A stretch of DNA of 24,980 nucleotides, taken from positions 12,730-37,709 of the forward strand of contig DCKY01000152.1 of NCBI GenBank assembly GCA_002320775.1, read 5' to 3'. The first letter of the stretch is position 1. Each line of letters opens with the position of its first letter. Shown in pieces: positions 8,250 to 15,821 of the stretch. The notes under the pieces were generated by a model that ran no database searches, was not told where the DNA came from, and saw only the letters and a list, made by a program, of their open reading frames with translations. The stretch comes from Planctomycetes bacterium UBA1662. GTDB lineage: Bacteria > Planctomycetota > UBA8108. The position numbers were made by a program, and so were the translations under genes.

Positions 8250-9425
8250 TCAATCGCCCGCTGAACTTCCAGCGTCCCCGTGCAGATAGACATCCCGCTT
8301 CGGATAGGGAATCTCGATTCCCTCCTCCGCGAAGGCCTTGTAGATCTCCTTGCACAGCAGATGACGCAGCCTGCCGCGCAGCACGGGCTCCTGGATCCAG
8401 CCGAGGAGCTCAAAATCCAGGCCCGAATCTCCGAAGGCCCTGAATCTCACCCGCGGCTCAGGCTCCTGCATGATCTCCGGATGAGAGACCGCGATGCCCA
8501 TCAGCAGCTCTTCCACCCGGTCGACATCGGTACCATAAGCCACCCCTACCTTTACCCGGATGCGCTCCTTCTCGTAGGGACCTCCGCTCTCGTTGGTAAT
8601 CTTCGAATTGCCCATCACCGCGTTAGGAATGGTGATCTCCACATCATCCCGGGTCAGCATACGAGTGCTGCGCAGACCGATATGGGTTACCCGGCCGCGC
8701 TCACCGCTATCGAGCACGACAAAATCACCGATCTTGTAGGGAGCATCCGCCAGGATGAAGGCTCCCGCGAACAGGTTCGCAAGGCTGTCCTTGGCCGCGA
8801 AGCTCAGCGCCAGGCCGATGATTCCCGCCGAGGCCAGCCAGGCGGTGGGATCGATCTCCCAGGAGAGAAAAAGGAAATAAACCGCCGCCCCGATGATGAC
8901 CAGCAGGGAGACGTTGTGAAAAAGCGGAAGCGTTCGCGACTGGATGAGATGAAAACGATCCTGGTTCCTGCTCAGGGCATCCAGGATGAGGCGAGAGGCC
9001 CGTATCCCGAACAGGACGAGGACGATGATTCCCAGGGTCTTGAGAATAGCCTTGGTGACCCAGAGTCCGTTCTCAGGCAGACCGGCTTGCTCCGCCGCCA
9101 TTCCAAGCCCCAGGAAGAGGACAACCAGGAAGACCGGGCGATGCATCAGCTCAACGAGCTTGTCATCGATGGTTGTCTCGGTTTTACCGACCAGGCGGCT
9201 TACATAGCCCGAAAGAATCCAGTCAGCAAGCTTCGCGCAGACGATCGAAAGAACAACGAGGACCAGCGCCTGGACAAGGCCGGGCAGTCCTCCCCATATT
9301 TTCATTATGGGTGCCAGGATTGAATCGAAAGAAAGCTGGGCGAGATCGCTGAGGAAAACTCCATCAGCGAAGGCGATGCCGACACCTCCGGCCCACTGCG
9401 CAAGAATCACCTGAAAGGAATCCAT
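8250..9425 (-). CDS. mscS: MscS-family small-conductance mechanosensitive channel
   Basis: Proteins of this family open under membrane tension and release solutes on osmotic downshock. This 391-residue member has hydrophobic segments at about residues 49-71, 96-113, 125-147 and 170-190. The amphipathic pore helix follows (ASAGIIGLALSFAAKDSLAN, 198-217), running into LFAGAFILADAPYKIGDFV, the conserved start of the beta domain. A cytoplasmic vestibule domain with ITIPNAVMGNSKITN ends at EEGIEIPYPKRDVYL. It has more membrane segments than E. coli MscS (three), so it is a larger relative; the exact subtype is uncertain. The ATG has GGAG about eight bases upstream. It stands alone between hemD and lptG, and no clear promoter was found in the 158-base gap upstream. 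Confidence 0.9.
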   Translation of the reverse strand: MDSFQVILAQWAGGVGIAFADGVFLSDLAQLSFDSILAPIMKIWGGLPGLVQALVLVVLSIVCAKLADWILSGYVSRLVGKTETTIDDKLVELMHRPVFLVVLFLGLGMAAEQAGLPENGLWVTKAILKTLGIIVLVLFGIRASRLILDALSRNQDRFHLIQSRTLPLFHNVSLLVIIGAAVYFLFLSWEIDPTAWLASAGIIGLALSFAAKDSLANLFAGAFILADAPYKIGDFVVLDSGERGRVTHIGLRSTRMLTRDDVEITIPNAVMGNSKITNESGGPYEKERIRVKVGVAYGTDVDRVEELLMGIAVSHPEIMQEPEPRVRFRAFGDSGLDFELLGWIQEPVLRGRLRHLLCKEIYKAFAEEGIEIPYPKRDVYLHGDAGSSAGD

Positions 9426-9583
9426 CTGCTCTCTCCGCTAATTTCACTCTCTCTTCATTCAACTTAACGCAAGCCCTCCAGCCGGAAGGCCGGGCAGCGC
9501 CGGCGCCAGGGCCGCGATGCTGGCGGAAAAACCGCTACGGCCGTCATAACCAACCTTGAACGAGAACGCAAGCGCCAGTCGAC

Positions 9584-10783
9584 CTAGCTGCGAAGATCCC
9601 GCCACCAGGTCATGGAGAGAGCGAAGAATAGAAGCGGACCCAGCGCCGAGCCGATCGCCGCTGGAAGAACTCCCTGGGCCCCAAGCTGCTGACAGAAAGC
9701 CCCGGTAACAAAATAGACTGTCCCCAGGCAGGCGGAGAGAAAAGCGCCGAGGAAGACATTGCTGGTTCCGAAATAGACGATAACCGGAAGCCCCAACAGC
9801 AGCAGCAGGACGTTATGAACCGGATGGAACAGCCGTGAATAGTACTTGCTTCTCCAACTCCGGTCGTCGGTGTCTCTCATCTTCCGTCTCAGATCGGCGA
9901 GCCTCATATGCGCCACCTCCGCCTCGCGCACCTCCAGGTCCTCCGGCGAGAGGACTGTCTCGAGGGCCTGCTCGATAAAGGATTCCGACAATCGATCCGC
10001 CCCCCCTTCGACCTCCGGCTGGGGTACCGTCACCAGGCGCGACCTCTGGCTTCCCGCCTGGAATTCAAAGGGCTCATAGAGAGAAATCCAGCCCCTCTTC
10101 ATCAGCCAGTAGCCCCGTCCCTGGCTGGGCTGCACCCACTCCATCTGCCGGGCGGAAATGACGGAATCGGGCCCCTTCCCCGGATTGGTCGGCAGAACGA
10201 GAACTCCCTCGGCCCGCTTCTCGTTGATGAGGTAGCGCTTGATGAGAATCAGGATGCCCTTCTGCGTGTCCTCGTACTTCAGGTCCCGGCTCTCGAGGCG
10301 CCCCTTGCGCTTGCTGGCCATCTCCCTGAAGGCCTCCCGGGTGCCCGGCAGCCAATAGTCCTGGACCAGGTAGGTACCCGCCGAGACCAGGCAGGCGGCG
10401 AAGAGAACCGGCACGAAGAGCCTTCGATAGCTGCGGCCGTTCGCAAGGATGGGGATCAGCTCGTTGGATCGCTGCAGCAGTGTCAGGGTAAAGATCCCGG
10501 AGGTGAGACAGACGATGGGGCCGAGCACCTGGCAGAAAACAATTGGCAGGTTGATGCTGTAATAGCGAAGCACGAACTGGAAGAGCTCGCCGGGGGAGCC
10601 CGTCTGGCGATTGAAGTTATCGAGATTCTCGACCAGGTCGATCAATACGAAGATCAGGCAGAAGCTGAAAAGGTTGACCACGTAGACCGCCAGGAACATG
10701 CGCAGGATGTAGAGATCAAGGGTAGGCGAAAACCTGCCGGTCAGCTCCGGGCAATTCGTCTTGATCTTCTGGAAGATGGACAT
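9584..10783 (-). CDS. lptG: LptG-like permease of the LPS transport complex
   Basis: The YjgP/YjgQ family proteins LptF and LptG form the membrane part of the LptB2FG ABC transporter that lifts LPS out of the inner membrane. This 399-residue protein starts with the LptG-typical LDLYILRMFLAVYVVNLFSFC and LIDLVENLDNFN. It has the NELIPILANGRSYRRLFVPVL segment that contacts the ATPase, and a large periplasmic beta-jellyroll region at about residues 150-310. Three C-terminal membrane segments follow a HPVHNVLLLLLGLPVI motif. I chose the ATG at 10783, which has AGGTAGGG six bases upstream; a GTG two codons earlier is also in frame. The upstream lptF stop is only 7 bases before this start. LptF/LptG assignment rests on N-terminal similarity and gene order. 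Confidence 0.85.
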   Translation of the reverse strand: MSIFQKIKTNCPELTGRFSPTLDLYILRMFLAVYVVNLFSFCLIFVLIDLVENLDNFNRQTGSPGELFQFVLRYYSINLPIVFCQVLGPIVCLTSGIFTLTLLQRSNELIPILANGRSYRRLFVPVLFAACLVSAGTYLVQDYWLPGTREAFREMASKRKGRLESRDLKYEDTQKGILILIKRYLINEKRAEGVLVLPTNPGKGPDSVISARQMEWVQPSQGRGYWLMKRGWISLYEPFEFQAGSQRSRLVTVPQPEVEGGADRLSESFIEQALETVLSPEDLEVREAEVAHMRLADLRRKMRDTDDRSWRSKYYSRLFHPVHNVLLLLLGLPVIVYFGTSNVFLGAFLSACLGTVYFVTGAFCQQLGAQGVLPAAIGSALGPLLFFALSMTWWRDLRS

Positions 10784-10790
10784 GCTCACC

Positions 10791-12062
10791 CTACCTGCCT
10801 ACCCTCGTTTCAAGACGCCACAGCCCCCAGGCCATGGCAACGCAGAGAACCACGTTGCCTGCCTGGATAAACAACCAGGGGTAAAAACCCTTATCCCCGG
10901 CAAGCTGCCCGATGGCGGTTCCCGAATAAAAAACGGTCGGCACGATTGCGCAGGACACAAAGAAGGGCAGCAGCCTGTTGCCGGAGTTCAGATAGAGGGC
11001 GATCAGCCCCCCCATCAGAGCGAAGACACCACAGCTCAGCATGCGGGCGAACCGGCCGTGATATTCAAGCTCAAGCCGGCCGATCTCCCCGGGCGAACGC
11101 CCGCCGGTCTCGCCATCGGAATCGGACTGCGCCATCGCCAGCAGGGAGCCAAGCTCCCAATTGTTGAGCTCCTTGCCCTTCTTCGCCCTCCTCGCCTTGC
11201 TGGCCGGATCGAAGGTAATGGTCCACTGGTCGAGATGCATGCGCTGGAAAAACGAGCTCGAGCCGCCGGGATGGAGCTCGCTCGAATAGAAGATGCTCAC
11301 GTTCCTCAGCTCGATGATGATCTGTCCCGCAAGGGATTCAGGATGAAGTTCAGCCGAAGCCCCCGGGGAACGAGAGGCCTCGGCCGAGGCTCTCCTGAAC
11401 CTGAGCTCCTCAGGAAAGAGGATCGTACCCTCCCCTGCATAGATACAGTATGGGTAAGAGACGAGGTCAAGCTCATCGAGCTTCTCCTGGCTCAGGATTT
11501 CATCGGAGTCGGAGTCCGCCCTGGGACCGACAAAGACGCCCTTCAGCTTCCGCCCCTCGTGCTCCATGATCCAGAGGTTGAGGTTGCCAAAGCGGAAGTC
11601 CCGGTTCTGCCCCTTGCCCAGGGCTCGGAACTGGTCGATGAGCAGGCTGCTCACATTGTTTCTCTTGTGCTTCATCAGGGGGACGAGATACCCGTTGATG
11701 AAATATCCCGAGGCCGTGAAAGCGACCCCGAGGATCAATACCGGCAGGAGGATCTTCCGGTTCGACATGCCGAAGCTCCTCGCCGCCATGATCTCACGAT
11801 CAGCGACCAGCCTCCCATACACCAGGCTCGAGGCGAACATCAGCGCCAGCGGCAGGCTGTCGCTGAGCAGACCCGCGGCGGTAAACCACATGACTGGCAG
11901 GGCCAGGGGCAGATCGAGATTGTAGCGCTCCGCCACCATGATCGAGATGAACAGGGAGTAGCTCAGCTCGAGAACGAGCAGCGAGAAGGAGAATGTCTTG
12001 AGAATCTCGAAGGCGACATGCCTTGTGAAGCCCCAGGATGTCCCTGACCGGTTGCTGTTCAT
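10791..12062 (-). CDS. lptF: LptF-like permease of the LPS transport complex
   Basis: This is the partner of the downstream LptG-like protein in LPS export across the inner membrane and periplasm. The 423-residue protein has N-terminal membrane segments at about 22-42, 54-80 and 103-126, including the family segment LVADREIMAARSFGMSNRKILLPVL. A periplasmic domain spans about 130-335 and three membrane helices lie near the C-terminus. The periplasmic part contains a Ser/Ala-rich insertion (about 225-245) and a charged stretch (KARRAKKGKE) that looks poorly conserved. GGCGGAACCAG precedes the ATG at 12062. It leads the lptF-lptG unit. lptB, lptC and lptA are not in the window. Family call is secure; the F-versus-G label is an inference. 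Confidence 0.85.
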   Translation of the reverse strand: MNSNRSGTSWGFTRHVAFEILKTFSFSLLVLELSYSLFISIMVAERYNLDLPLALPVMWFTAAGLLSDSLPLALMFASSLVYGRLVADREIMAARSFGMSNRKILLPVLILGVAFTASGYFINGYLVPLMKHKRNNVSSLLIDQFRALGKGQNRDFRFGNLNLWIMEHEGRKLKGVFVGPRADSDSDEILSQEKLDELDLVSYPYCIYAGEGTILFPEELRFRRASAEASRSPGASAELHPESLAGQIIIELRNVSIFYSSELHPGGSSSFFQRMHLDQWTITFDPASKARRAKKGKELNNWELGSLLAMAQSDSDGETGGRSPGEIGRLELEYHGRFARMLSCGVFALMGGLIALYLNSGNRLLPFFVSCAIVPTVFYSGTAIGQLAGDKGFYPWLFIQAGNVVLCVAMAWGLWRLETRVGR

Positions 12063-12366
12063 CTGGTTCCGCCAATAGAAATCATGGAAGTTCCGGGCCC
12101 AGTCGAGTCCTGCTGCCCAAGGTAATCAAGATACGGTGCAAATGTTACACAAGACTCGGGCCGAAATAAGGAAAGAAGGTCTGGTTTAAACCGAGGAGCG
12201 GCGATTATCCGTTCTTATCGGCACCAGCGTGACTTATCCGGACCTTCCAGGTCGCAAGGCAAGGTTGGGTTATCTTGCCAGAGACTGAAATGAAGCCGTA
12301 TAATCATCGGTCTTTGTTTTTTCTTATCGGACGCCTTCATACCCTTGCCGCAGATGCCCCGGAATC
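12063..12366. other. Divergent intergenic region between lptF and ilvE
   Basis: No gene was found in these 304 bases. The right part holds a strong ilvE promoter (separate entry). A perfect 10-base palindrome GGTTTAAACC lies at 12183-12192. The pentamer TTATC occurs five times on the plus strand (12205, 12215, 12234, 12270, 12324), three of them as TTATCGG or TTATCCGG. No promoter reading towards lptF could be supported. Confidence 0.35.
12275..12304 (+). promoter_or_regulatory. Sigma-70-type promoter of the ilvE-pheA unit
   Basis: TTGCCA (12275-12280, 5 of 6) and TATAAT (12299-12304, 6 of 6) are separated by 18 bases. The predicted start near 12311 leaves a leader of about 55 bases before ilvE, too short for an attenuator; none was seen. 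Confidence 0.7.
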
Positions 12367-13401
12367 ATGACCGGACAGAACAACAAACCAATTCCTGACT
12401 GGGAAACCCTGACCTTTTCCCTCACTGAAACCGACTTCATGTACAGAAGCCTCGGTAACACTGAGAGAGATCCTGTCTGGGACGAGGGCGCCTACATACC
12501 CTTCGAAGACATAACGGTCTCGCCCGCGGCGGCCCTAATGTCTTATGGCGTAGGAGTTTTCGAAGGTCTGAAGGCCCAGAGAACAACCGGCGGGAAGATC
12601 CTGCTTTTCAGGCCGGATGCCAACGGCCGGCGGATGCAGAGCTCCGCCGAGAGGCTGATGATGCCCCCTTTCCCGACCGAACAATTCGTCGAATCCTGCG
12701 TTGAGCTGGTGCGCCGCAATGAGCACTTCGTTCCTCCGCCGGAATACGGCTCACTCTATCTGCGTCCCATGCAACATGCCGTAGAACCGCAACTTGGCCT
12801 TGGCCCCTGCAGTCAATTCGCCACGCATATTTTCTGCAGCCCCGTAGGCAGCTACTTCCGGGGGGGAAGCCCCCGGGGAGTTCGCCTCAAGGTGCTCGAG
12901 CAGGGCCGTGTAGCCCCCGGAGGTACGGGCTCCGCCAAGGCGATGGGGAATTACGCCGGGGCCATCTGGGTCGCGCAGCAGTGGAAGGACCAGGGTTTCG
13001 ATGATGTTCTCTACCTTGACTCGCACCATCTCAAATACCTGACCGAGACCAGCGGCTCGAACCCCTTCGTATTGCTGAAGTCCGGCGCGCTGGTCACGCC
13101 CCCCCTCGACAGCCAGATCCTTCCGGGAATCACCCGCGACTCGACGCTTCGTATCGCGCGCGAGCTCCTCAACCTTGACGTAGAAGAGCGGGCGCTCTCC
13201 ATCCAGGAGGTCATCGAGGATGGCGTGGAAATGTTCTGCACCGGGACTGCCTGGACCCTGCTGAGCGTTCGGGAGATCGTCTACAACGACCAGGTCAAGC
13301 TGCTCGAAACGGAAGAACTCCGAGGCGAACTGCTGAAGGTCCTTCGAGACATCCAGACCGGCGACCGGGAAGATCCCTTCGATTGGATCAGGGAGGTCTG
13401 A
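12367..13401 (+). CDS. ilvE: Branched-chain amino acid aminotransferase (group II, plant-like)
   Basis: This fold-type IV PLP enzyme transfers an amino group between glutamate and the 2-oxo acids of Leu, Ile and Val; many members also accept phenylpyruvate. The 344-residue protein has SYGVGVFEGLKA and LLFRPDANGRRM near the N-terminus. The PLP lysine is Lys191 in GGTGSAKAMGNYAG, Glu227 lies in KYLTETSGSNPF, and FCTGTAWTLLSV starts at about 290. The pattern around Glu227 and FCTGTA resembles plant and group II enzymes more than E. coli IlvE (ELGTMNIF). The replacement of the usual small residues after GTA by Trp is unusual. Only a weak GGAA precedes the start. The phenylalanine fusion gene follows after 2 bases, so the enzyme may serve both Phe and branched-chain synthesis. 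Confidence 0.92.
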   Translation: MTGQNNKPIPDWETLTFSLTETDFMYRSLGNTERDPVWDEGAYIPFEDITVSPAAALMSYGVGVFEGLKAQRTTGGKILLFRPDANGRRMQSSAERLMMPPFPTEQFVESCVELVRRNEHFVPPPEYGSLYLRPMQHAVEPQLGLGPCSQFATHIFCSPVGSYFRGGSPRGVRLKVLEQGRVAPGGTGSAKAMGNYAGAIWVAQQWKDQGFDDVLYLDSHHLKYLTETSGSNPFVLLKSGALVTPPLDSQILPGITRDSTLRIARELLNLDVEERALSIQEVIEDGVEMFCTGTAWTLLSVREIVYNDQVKLLETEELRGELLKVLRDIQTGDREDPFDWIREV

Positions 13402-13403
13402 AG

Positions 13404-15437
13404 ATGGATCTCGACCAATGCCGAAAAGACATCAACAGTCTCGACAAGAGCCTTCTCGAGCTGCTCGCGAAGAGGAGGACTGTCAGCCGGAAGGTCATCG
13501 AGGACAAGCTCGAAAGAGGACTGGACCTTCGCGACCCCGCTAGGGAAGGCGAGGTCCTCGATACACTCATCAAGGCCGGCCGTAAGCTCGGCCTCGATGC
13601 CCACTTCGTGACTCGTGTCTTCCACGAGATCATCGAGGACTCTGTACGCTCCCAGGAGTCCTTCCTCCAGAACAACCTCAACCCCTCCACCGAGAAGATG
13701 CTCTGCATCGCCTACCAGGGAGTCGAGGGTGCCTACAGCTTCCTGGCCGGTGAAAAATTCTTCCGCGGCCAGCTCGACAATTGCTCCTTCGAAGGCTACA
13801 AGAGCTTCGCCGACGTGGTCGCCTCCGTCGAGAACGGCCAGGCGGACTACGCCATGCTGCCGATTGAAAACACCACGGCCGGCAGCATCAACGCGGTCTA
13901 CGACCTCCTCCTGGCCACCAAGCTCAACATCGTGGGAGAAGAGGTCTTCCCCGTCCAGCACTGCCTCCTGGGCGTCGAGAAGGCCCCCCTGTCGACGATT
14001 CGGCGCATCTACTCGCATTACCAGGCGCTGGCCCAATGCTCCGATTTTCTCTCCAGGCTCAAGAACTGTGACCAGGAGACCTACATGGACACCGCGGAGG
14101 CGGCCAAGAAAATCAGCGCGGAGGCTGACCCCTCCCAGGCGGCCATCGCCAGCGAGGAGGCTGGAAGAATCTACGGGCTGAAGGTGCTGAAGCGAAATCT
14201 CGCCAACCAGCGTGAGAATTTCACTCGCTTCGTCGTCGTCGCGCCGCGGCCCAGCCAGGTCGACAGCAGGGTTCCCTGCAAGACCTCGCTCGTTCTCTCG
14301 ACCGGGCATCACGAGGGCGCCCTGCTCAAGGCGCTGGCCATCCTGGATGAACACAAGATCAACCTGACGAAGCTCGAGTCGAGGCCCATGCAGGGTTCGC
14401 CCTTCACCTACATCTTCTACCTGGACTTCGAGGGCAATGCGAGCGACCCGAAGATCCAGGAGGCTCTCGTCCGGCTGAGCGGCGCGACAAATTACCTGAG
14501 AATCCTCGGAACCTACCCGCGCGAACGCCACGACAAGACCAGGCCCTCGACCCGCTCCAGGGTTCCCGAGAAGACAGACATTGAAGAGGAAGCTGTGGCG
14601 GCGCCCGCTCCAGCAGAGGCCGTTGCCCCGGCCGACAGCGGCAATGGCGAGGGCAGGAACCTGACCGATCTCTCCATCAAACCGGAAGGCACCATCCTCA
14701 GGCTCGGCGAAACGGAGCTCGGCGGTTCTGAATACGTCGTCTTCGCCGGCCCCGATTGTATCTCGTCGATGGACCAGATCGGAGCCCACGCCCGCCAGGT
14801 GAGCGAATGCGGGGCGATGGTGCTGCACGGCAGCTGCCTCGAAGCGAGCGACTCGCCCTTCAAAACACGAAGGGTTAATTTCAACCTCCTCGATGTGCTG
14901 ACCACCGCCGGCAAGGATTTTGGCCTGCCCGTGATGACCGAGATCGAGTCCGTGCTGGATGTAGCCCAGGCGGCCCAGCTGGCGGACCTGTTGAAAATCG
15001 GCCCGCGCAATATGCAGAACTTCAGCCTCCTCGAGGAGGCCGGCAAGACAGGCCGCCCCATCGTACTCTGCAGGGGACTGTCGGCAACCAATGACGAGTT
15101 CCTGGAGGCCGCCGAGTGCGTACTCGTACAGGGGAATCAACAGGTCATACTCTGCGAGCGCGGAACAAGGATCGACGAGCGGAACTCCCGCAATACCCTC
15201 GACCTCGGCACGGTGGCGAGCATCCGGCAGATGACCCACCTCCCGGTTCTGATCGATCCATCCAGGGCCATCGACCACAGCGGACTCGTCCTGCCGCTGG
15301 CGAGCGCCTCTCGGGCTTTTGGAGCCCACGGGTTGGTGGTTGACGTACGCCAGAGCGGAAATGAAAGTCCCGGGACAGACTCGCTGACACTCGGCTTTGA
15401 CGAATTCAGCAAGCTGATGAGCGATTTATACAATTGA
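13404..15437 (+). CDS. pheA: Chorismate mutase / prephenate dehydratase / ACT fused to a degenerate DAHP-synthase-like domain
   Basis: The 677-residue protein has four parts. Residues 1-92 are an AroQ chorismate mutase very like the E. coli P-protein, with the active-site Arg7, the Arg pair in AKRRTV, Lys35 and RDPARE, plus the closing EDSVRSQ. Residues 95-285 are prephenate dehydratase (IAYQGVEGAYS, LPIENTTAGSIN, YSHYQALAQC, ENFTRFVVV). Residues about 290-375 are an ACT domain with the GALLKAL and ESRP phenylalanine-binding motifs. After an Ala/Pro-rich linker (about 375-425), residues 430-677 resemble class I DAHP synthase (KIGPRNMQNF, VILCERGTR, RNTLDLGTV). There, however, AGPC has become AGPDC (Asp451), KPRTSP is EASDSP (480-485), DPSH is DPSR (Arg621) and the metal Glu is Asp647. 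So the first three parts should make phenylpyruvate under Phe control, and the last is probably inactive. GGAGGT lies six bases before the ATG. An in-frame TTG at 13383 was rejected. Confidence 0.92.
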   Translation: MDLDQCRKDINSLDKSLLELLAKRRTVSRKVIEDKLERGLDLRDPAREGEVLDTLIKAGRKLGLDAHFVTRVFHEIIEDSVRSQESFLQNNLNPSTEKMLCIAYQGVEGAYSFLAGEKFFRGQLDNCSFEGYKSFADVVASVENGQADYAMLPIENTTAGSINAVYDLLLATKLNIVGEEVFPVQHCLLGVEKAPLSTIRRIYSHYQALAQCSDFLSRLKNCDQETYMDTAEAAKKISAEADPSQAAIASEEAGRIYGLKVLKRNLANQRENFTRFVVVAPRPSQVDSRVPCKTSLVLSTGHHEGALLKALAILDEHKINLTKLESRPMQGSPFTYIFYLDFEGNASDPKIQEALVRLSGATNYLRILGTYPRERHDKTRPSTRSRVPEKTDIEEEAVAAPAPAEAVAPADSGNGEGRNLTDLSIKPEGTILRLGETELGGSEYVVFAGPDCISSMDQIGAHARQVSECGAMVLHGSCLEASDSPFKTRRVNFNLLDVLTTAGKDFGLPVMTEIESVLDVAQAAQLADLLKIGPRNMQNFSLLEEAGKTGRPIVLCRGLSATNDEFLEAAECVLVQGNQQVILCERGTRIDERNSRNTLDLGTVASIRQMTHLPVLIDPSRAIDHSGLVLPLASASRAFGAHGLVVDVRQSGNESPGTDSLTLGFDEFSKLMSDLYN

Positions 15438-15469
15438 AAAGAACCTTCTCTAAAAGGGCGAAGGTCTTT
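15438..15469 (+). terminator. Candidate hairpin terminator after pheA
   Basis: AAAG-A-ACCTTC (15438-15448) pairs with GAAGGT-CTTT (15460-15469), ten base pairs with one bulged A and an 11-base loop, starting right after the pheA stop. The U tract is poor (CUUU then AAAAUUU), so termination may be partial. It would separate ilvE-pheA transcription from the leuA promoter that starts 5 bases further on. Confidence 0.4.
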
Positions 15470-15474
15470 AAAAT

Positions 15475-15503
15475 TTGACACGACCTGCTTATGCAAATAA
15501 GAT
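15475..15503 (+). promoter_or_regulatory. Sigma-70-type promoter of the leuA leader
   Basis: A perfect TTGACA (15475-15480) is followed after exactly 17 bases by TAAGAT (15498-15503, 4 of 6). Transcription should start near 15510, about 33 bases before the leader ORF, which is the arrangement expected for an attenuated operon. Confidence 0.7.
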
Positions 15504-15542
15504 CTGCGTTTAACTTTACGACTGATCGAAACAGTGAGAATC

Positions 15543-15695
15543 ATGTTCGAAGCCGCAAGAAAGACCATCAGCAAGAGTGTGCGAAAAGGCCTGGGGCATC
15601 GCTTCGCCAGTGTTTCGCAAGCTGACTACGGCCGGACATCCCTACTCAGTATTCTGCTTTTGATCCTGCTTATTAGCGAGGCGGGTAGATCGTAA
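15543..15695 (+). CDS. Leader peptide of the leuA-cimA operon (50 aa, Leu/Ile-rich)
   Basis: The short reading frame starts at ATG 15543 and ends at TAA 15693-15695. Codons 34-44 (15642-15674) read LLSILLLILLI: seven Leu and three Ile codons in eleven, using CTA, CTC, CTG, CTT, TTG, ATT and ATC. The rest is basic and unremarkable. Its position between a promoter and an intrinsic terminator, upstream of leucine and isoleucine synthesis genes, marks it as a control peptide whose translation senses charged tRNA-Leu and tRNA-Ile. It is longer than the enterobacterial leuA leader (28 residues). The ribosome-binding site is weak (GTGAG). A membrane microprotein is the alternative reading of the hydrophobic run, but the RNA context argues against it. 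Confidence 0.8.
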   Translation: MFEAARKTISKSVRKGLGHRFASVSQADYGRTSLLSILLLILLISEAGRS

Positions 15696-15723
15696 AACGC
15701 CAGATACGATTTCACCACCCGCC
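15680..15723 (+). promoter_or_regulatory. Predicted antiterminator of the leu attenuator
   Basis: GGCGGGT (15680-15686) pairs perfectly with ACCCGCC (15717-15723), and inside that loop ATCGT (15689-15693) pairs with ACGAT (15706-15710). This structure uses the bases 15718-15722 that form the 5' arm of the terminator, so the two are mutually exclusive. A ribosome halted in codons 34-38 would leave 15680 onward free; one that reaches the stop at 15693 would cover the 5' arm. Pairing is seen directly; the mechanism is inferred from the classical model. Confidence 0.65.
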
Positions 15724-15753
15724 GCCTTCTGAAGGTGAGCGGGTTTTTTTTTT
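15718..15753 (+). terminator. Intrinsic terminator of the leu attenuator
   Basis: CCCGC (15718-15722) pairs with GCGGG (15739-15743), with an inner CCTT/AAGG stem (15725-15728 with 15732-15735) and a three-base loop. Ten T residues follow directly (15744-15753). It lies 22 bases after the leader stop codon and 68 bases before leuA, with no gene ending here, so it must act within the leader rather than at an operon end. Confidence 0.85.
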
Positions 15754-15821
15754 GAATTTTGAGCGTCTGAGAGTGCAATAGCGCAGTTCCAACGGACCGG
15801 AAAAACTGGAACCCTGAAACC

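Noticed and set aside
8280..9323. A 347-codon open frame on the plus strand, opposite mscS
   Set aside because: Very polar, low-complexity translation without motifs; the minus strand encodes a clear channel protein.
10761..12047. A 428-codon open frame on the plus strand, opposite lptF
   Set aside because: No domain pattern and extreme charge; lptF on the minus strand has proper membrane segments.
12205..12328. Five TTATC pentamers upstream of ilvE as operator sites
   Set aside because: Irregular spacing (10, 19, 36 and 54 bases) and short length make chance likely.
13281..15329. A 682-codon open frame on the minus strand, opposite the phenylalanine fusion gene
   Set aside because: It runs antisense to a gene with unmistakable chorismate mutase, prephenate dehydratase and ACT motifs; its translation has no recognisable domain and reflects GC-rich codon bias.
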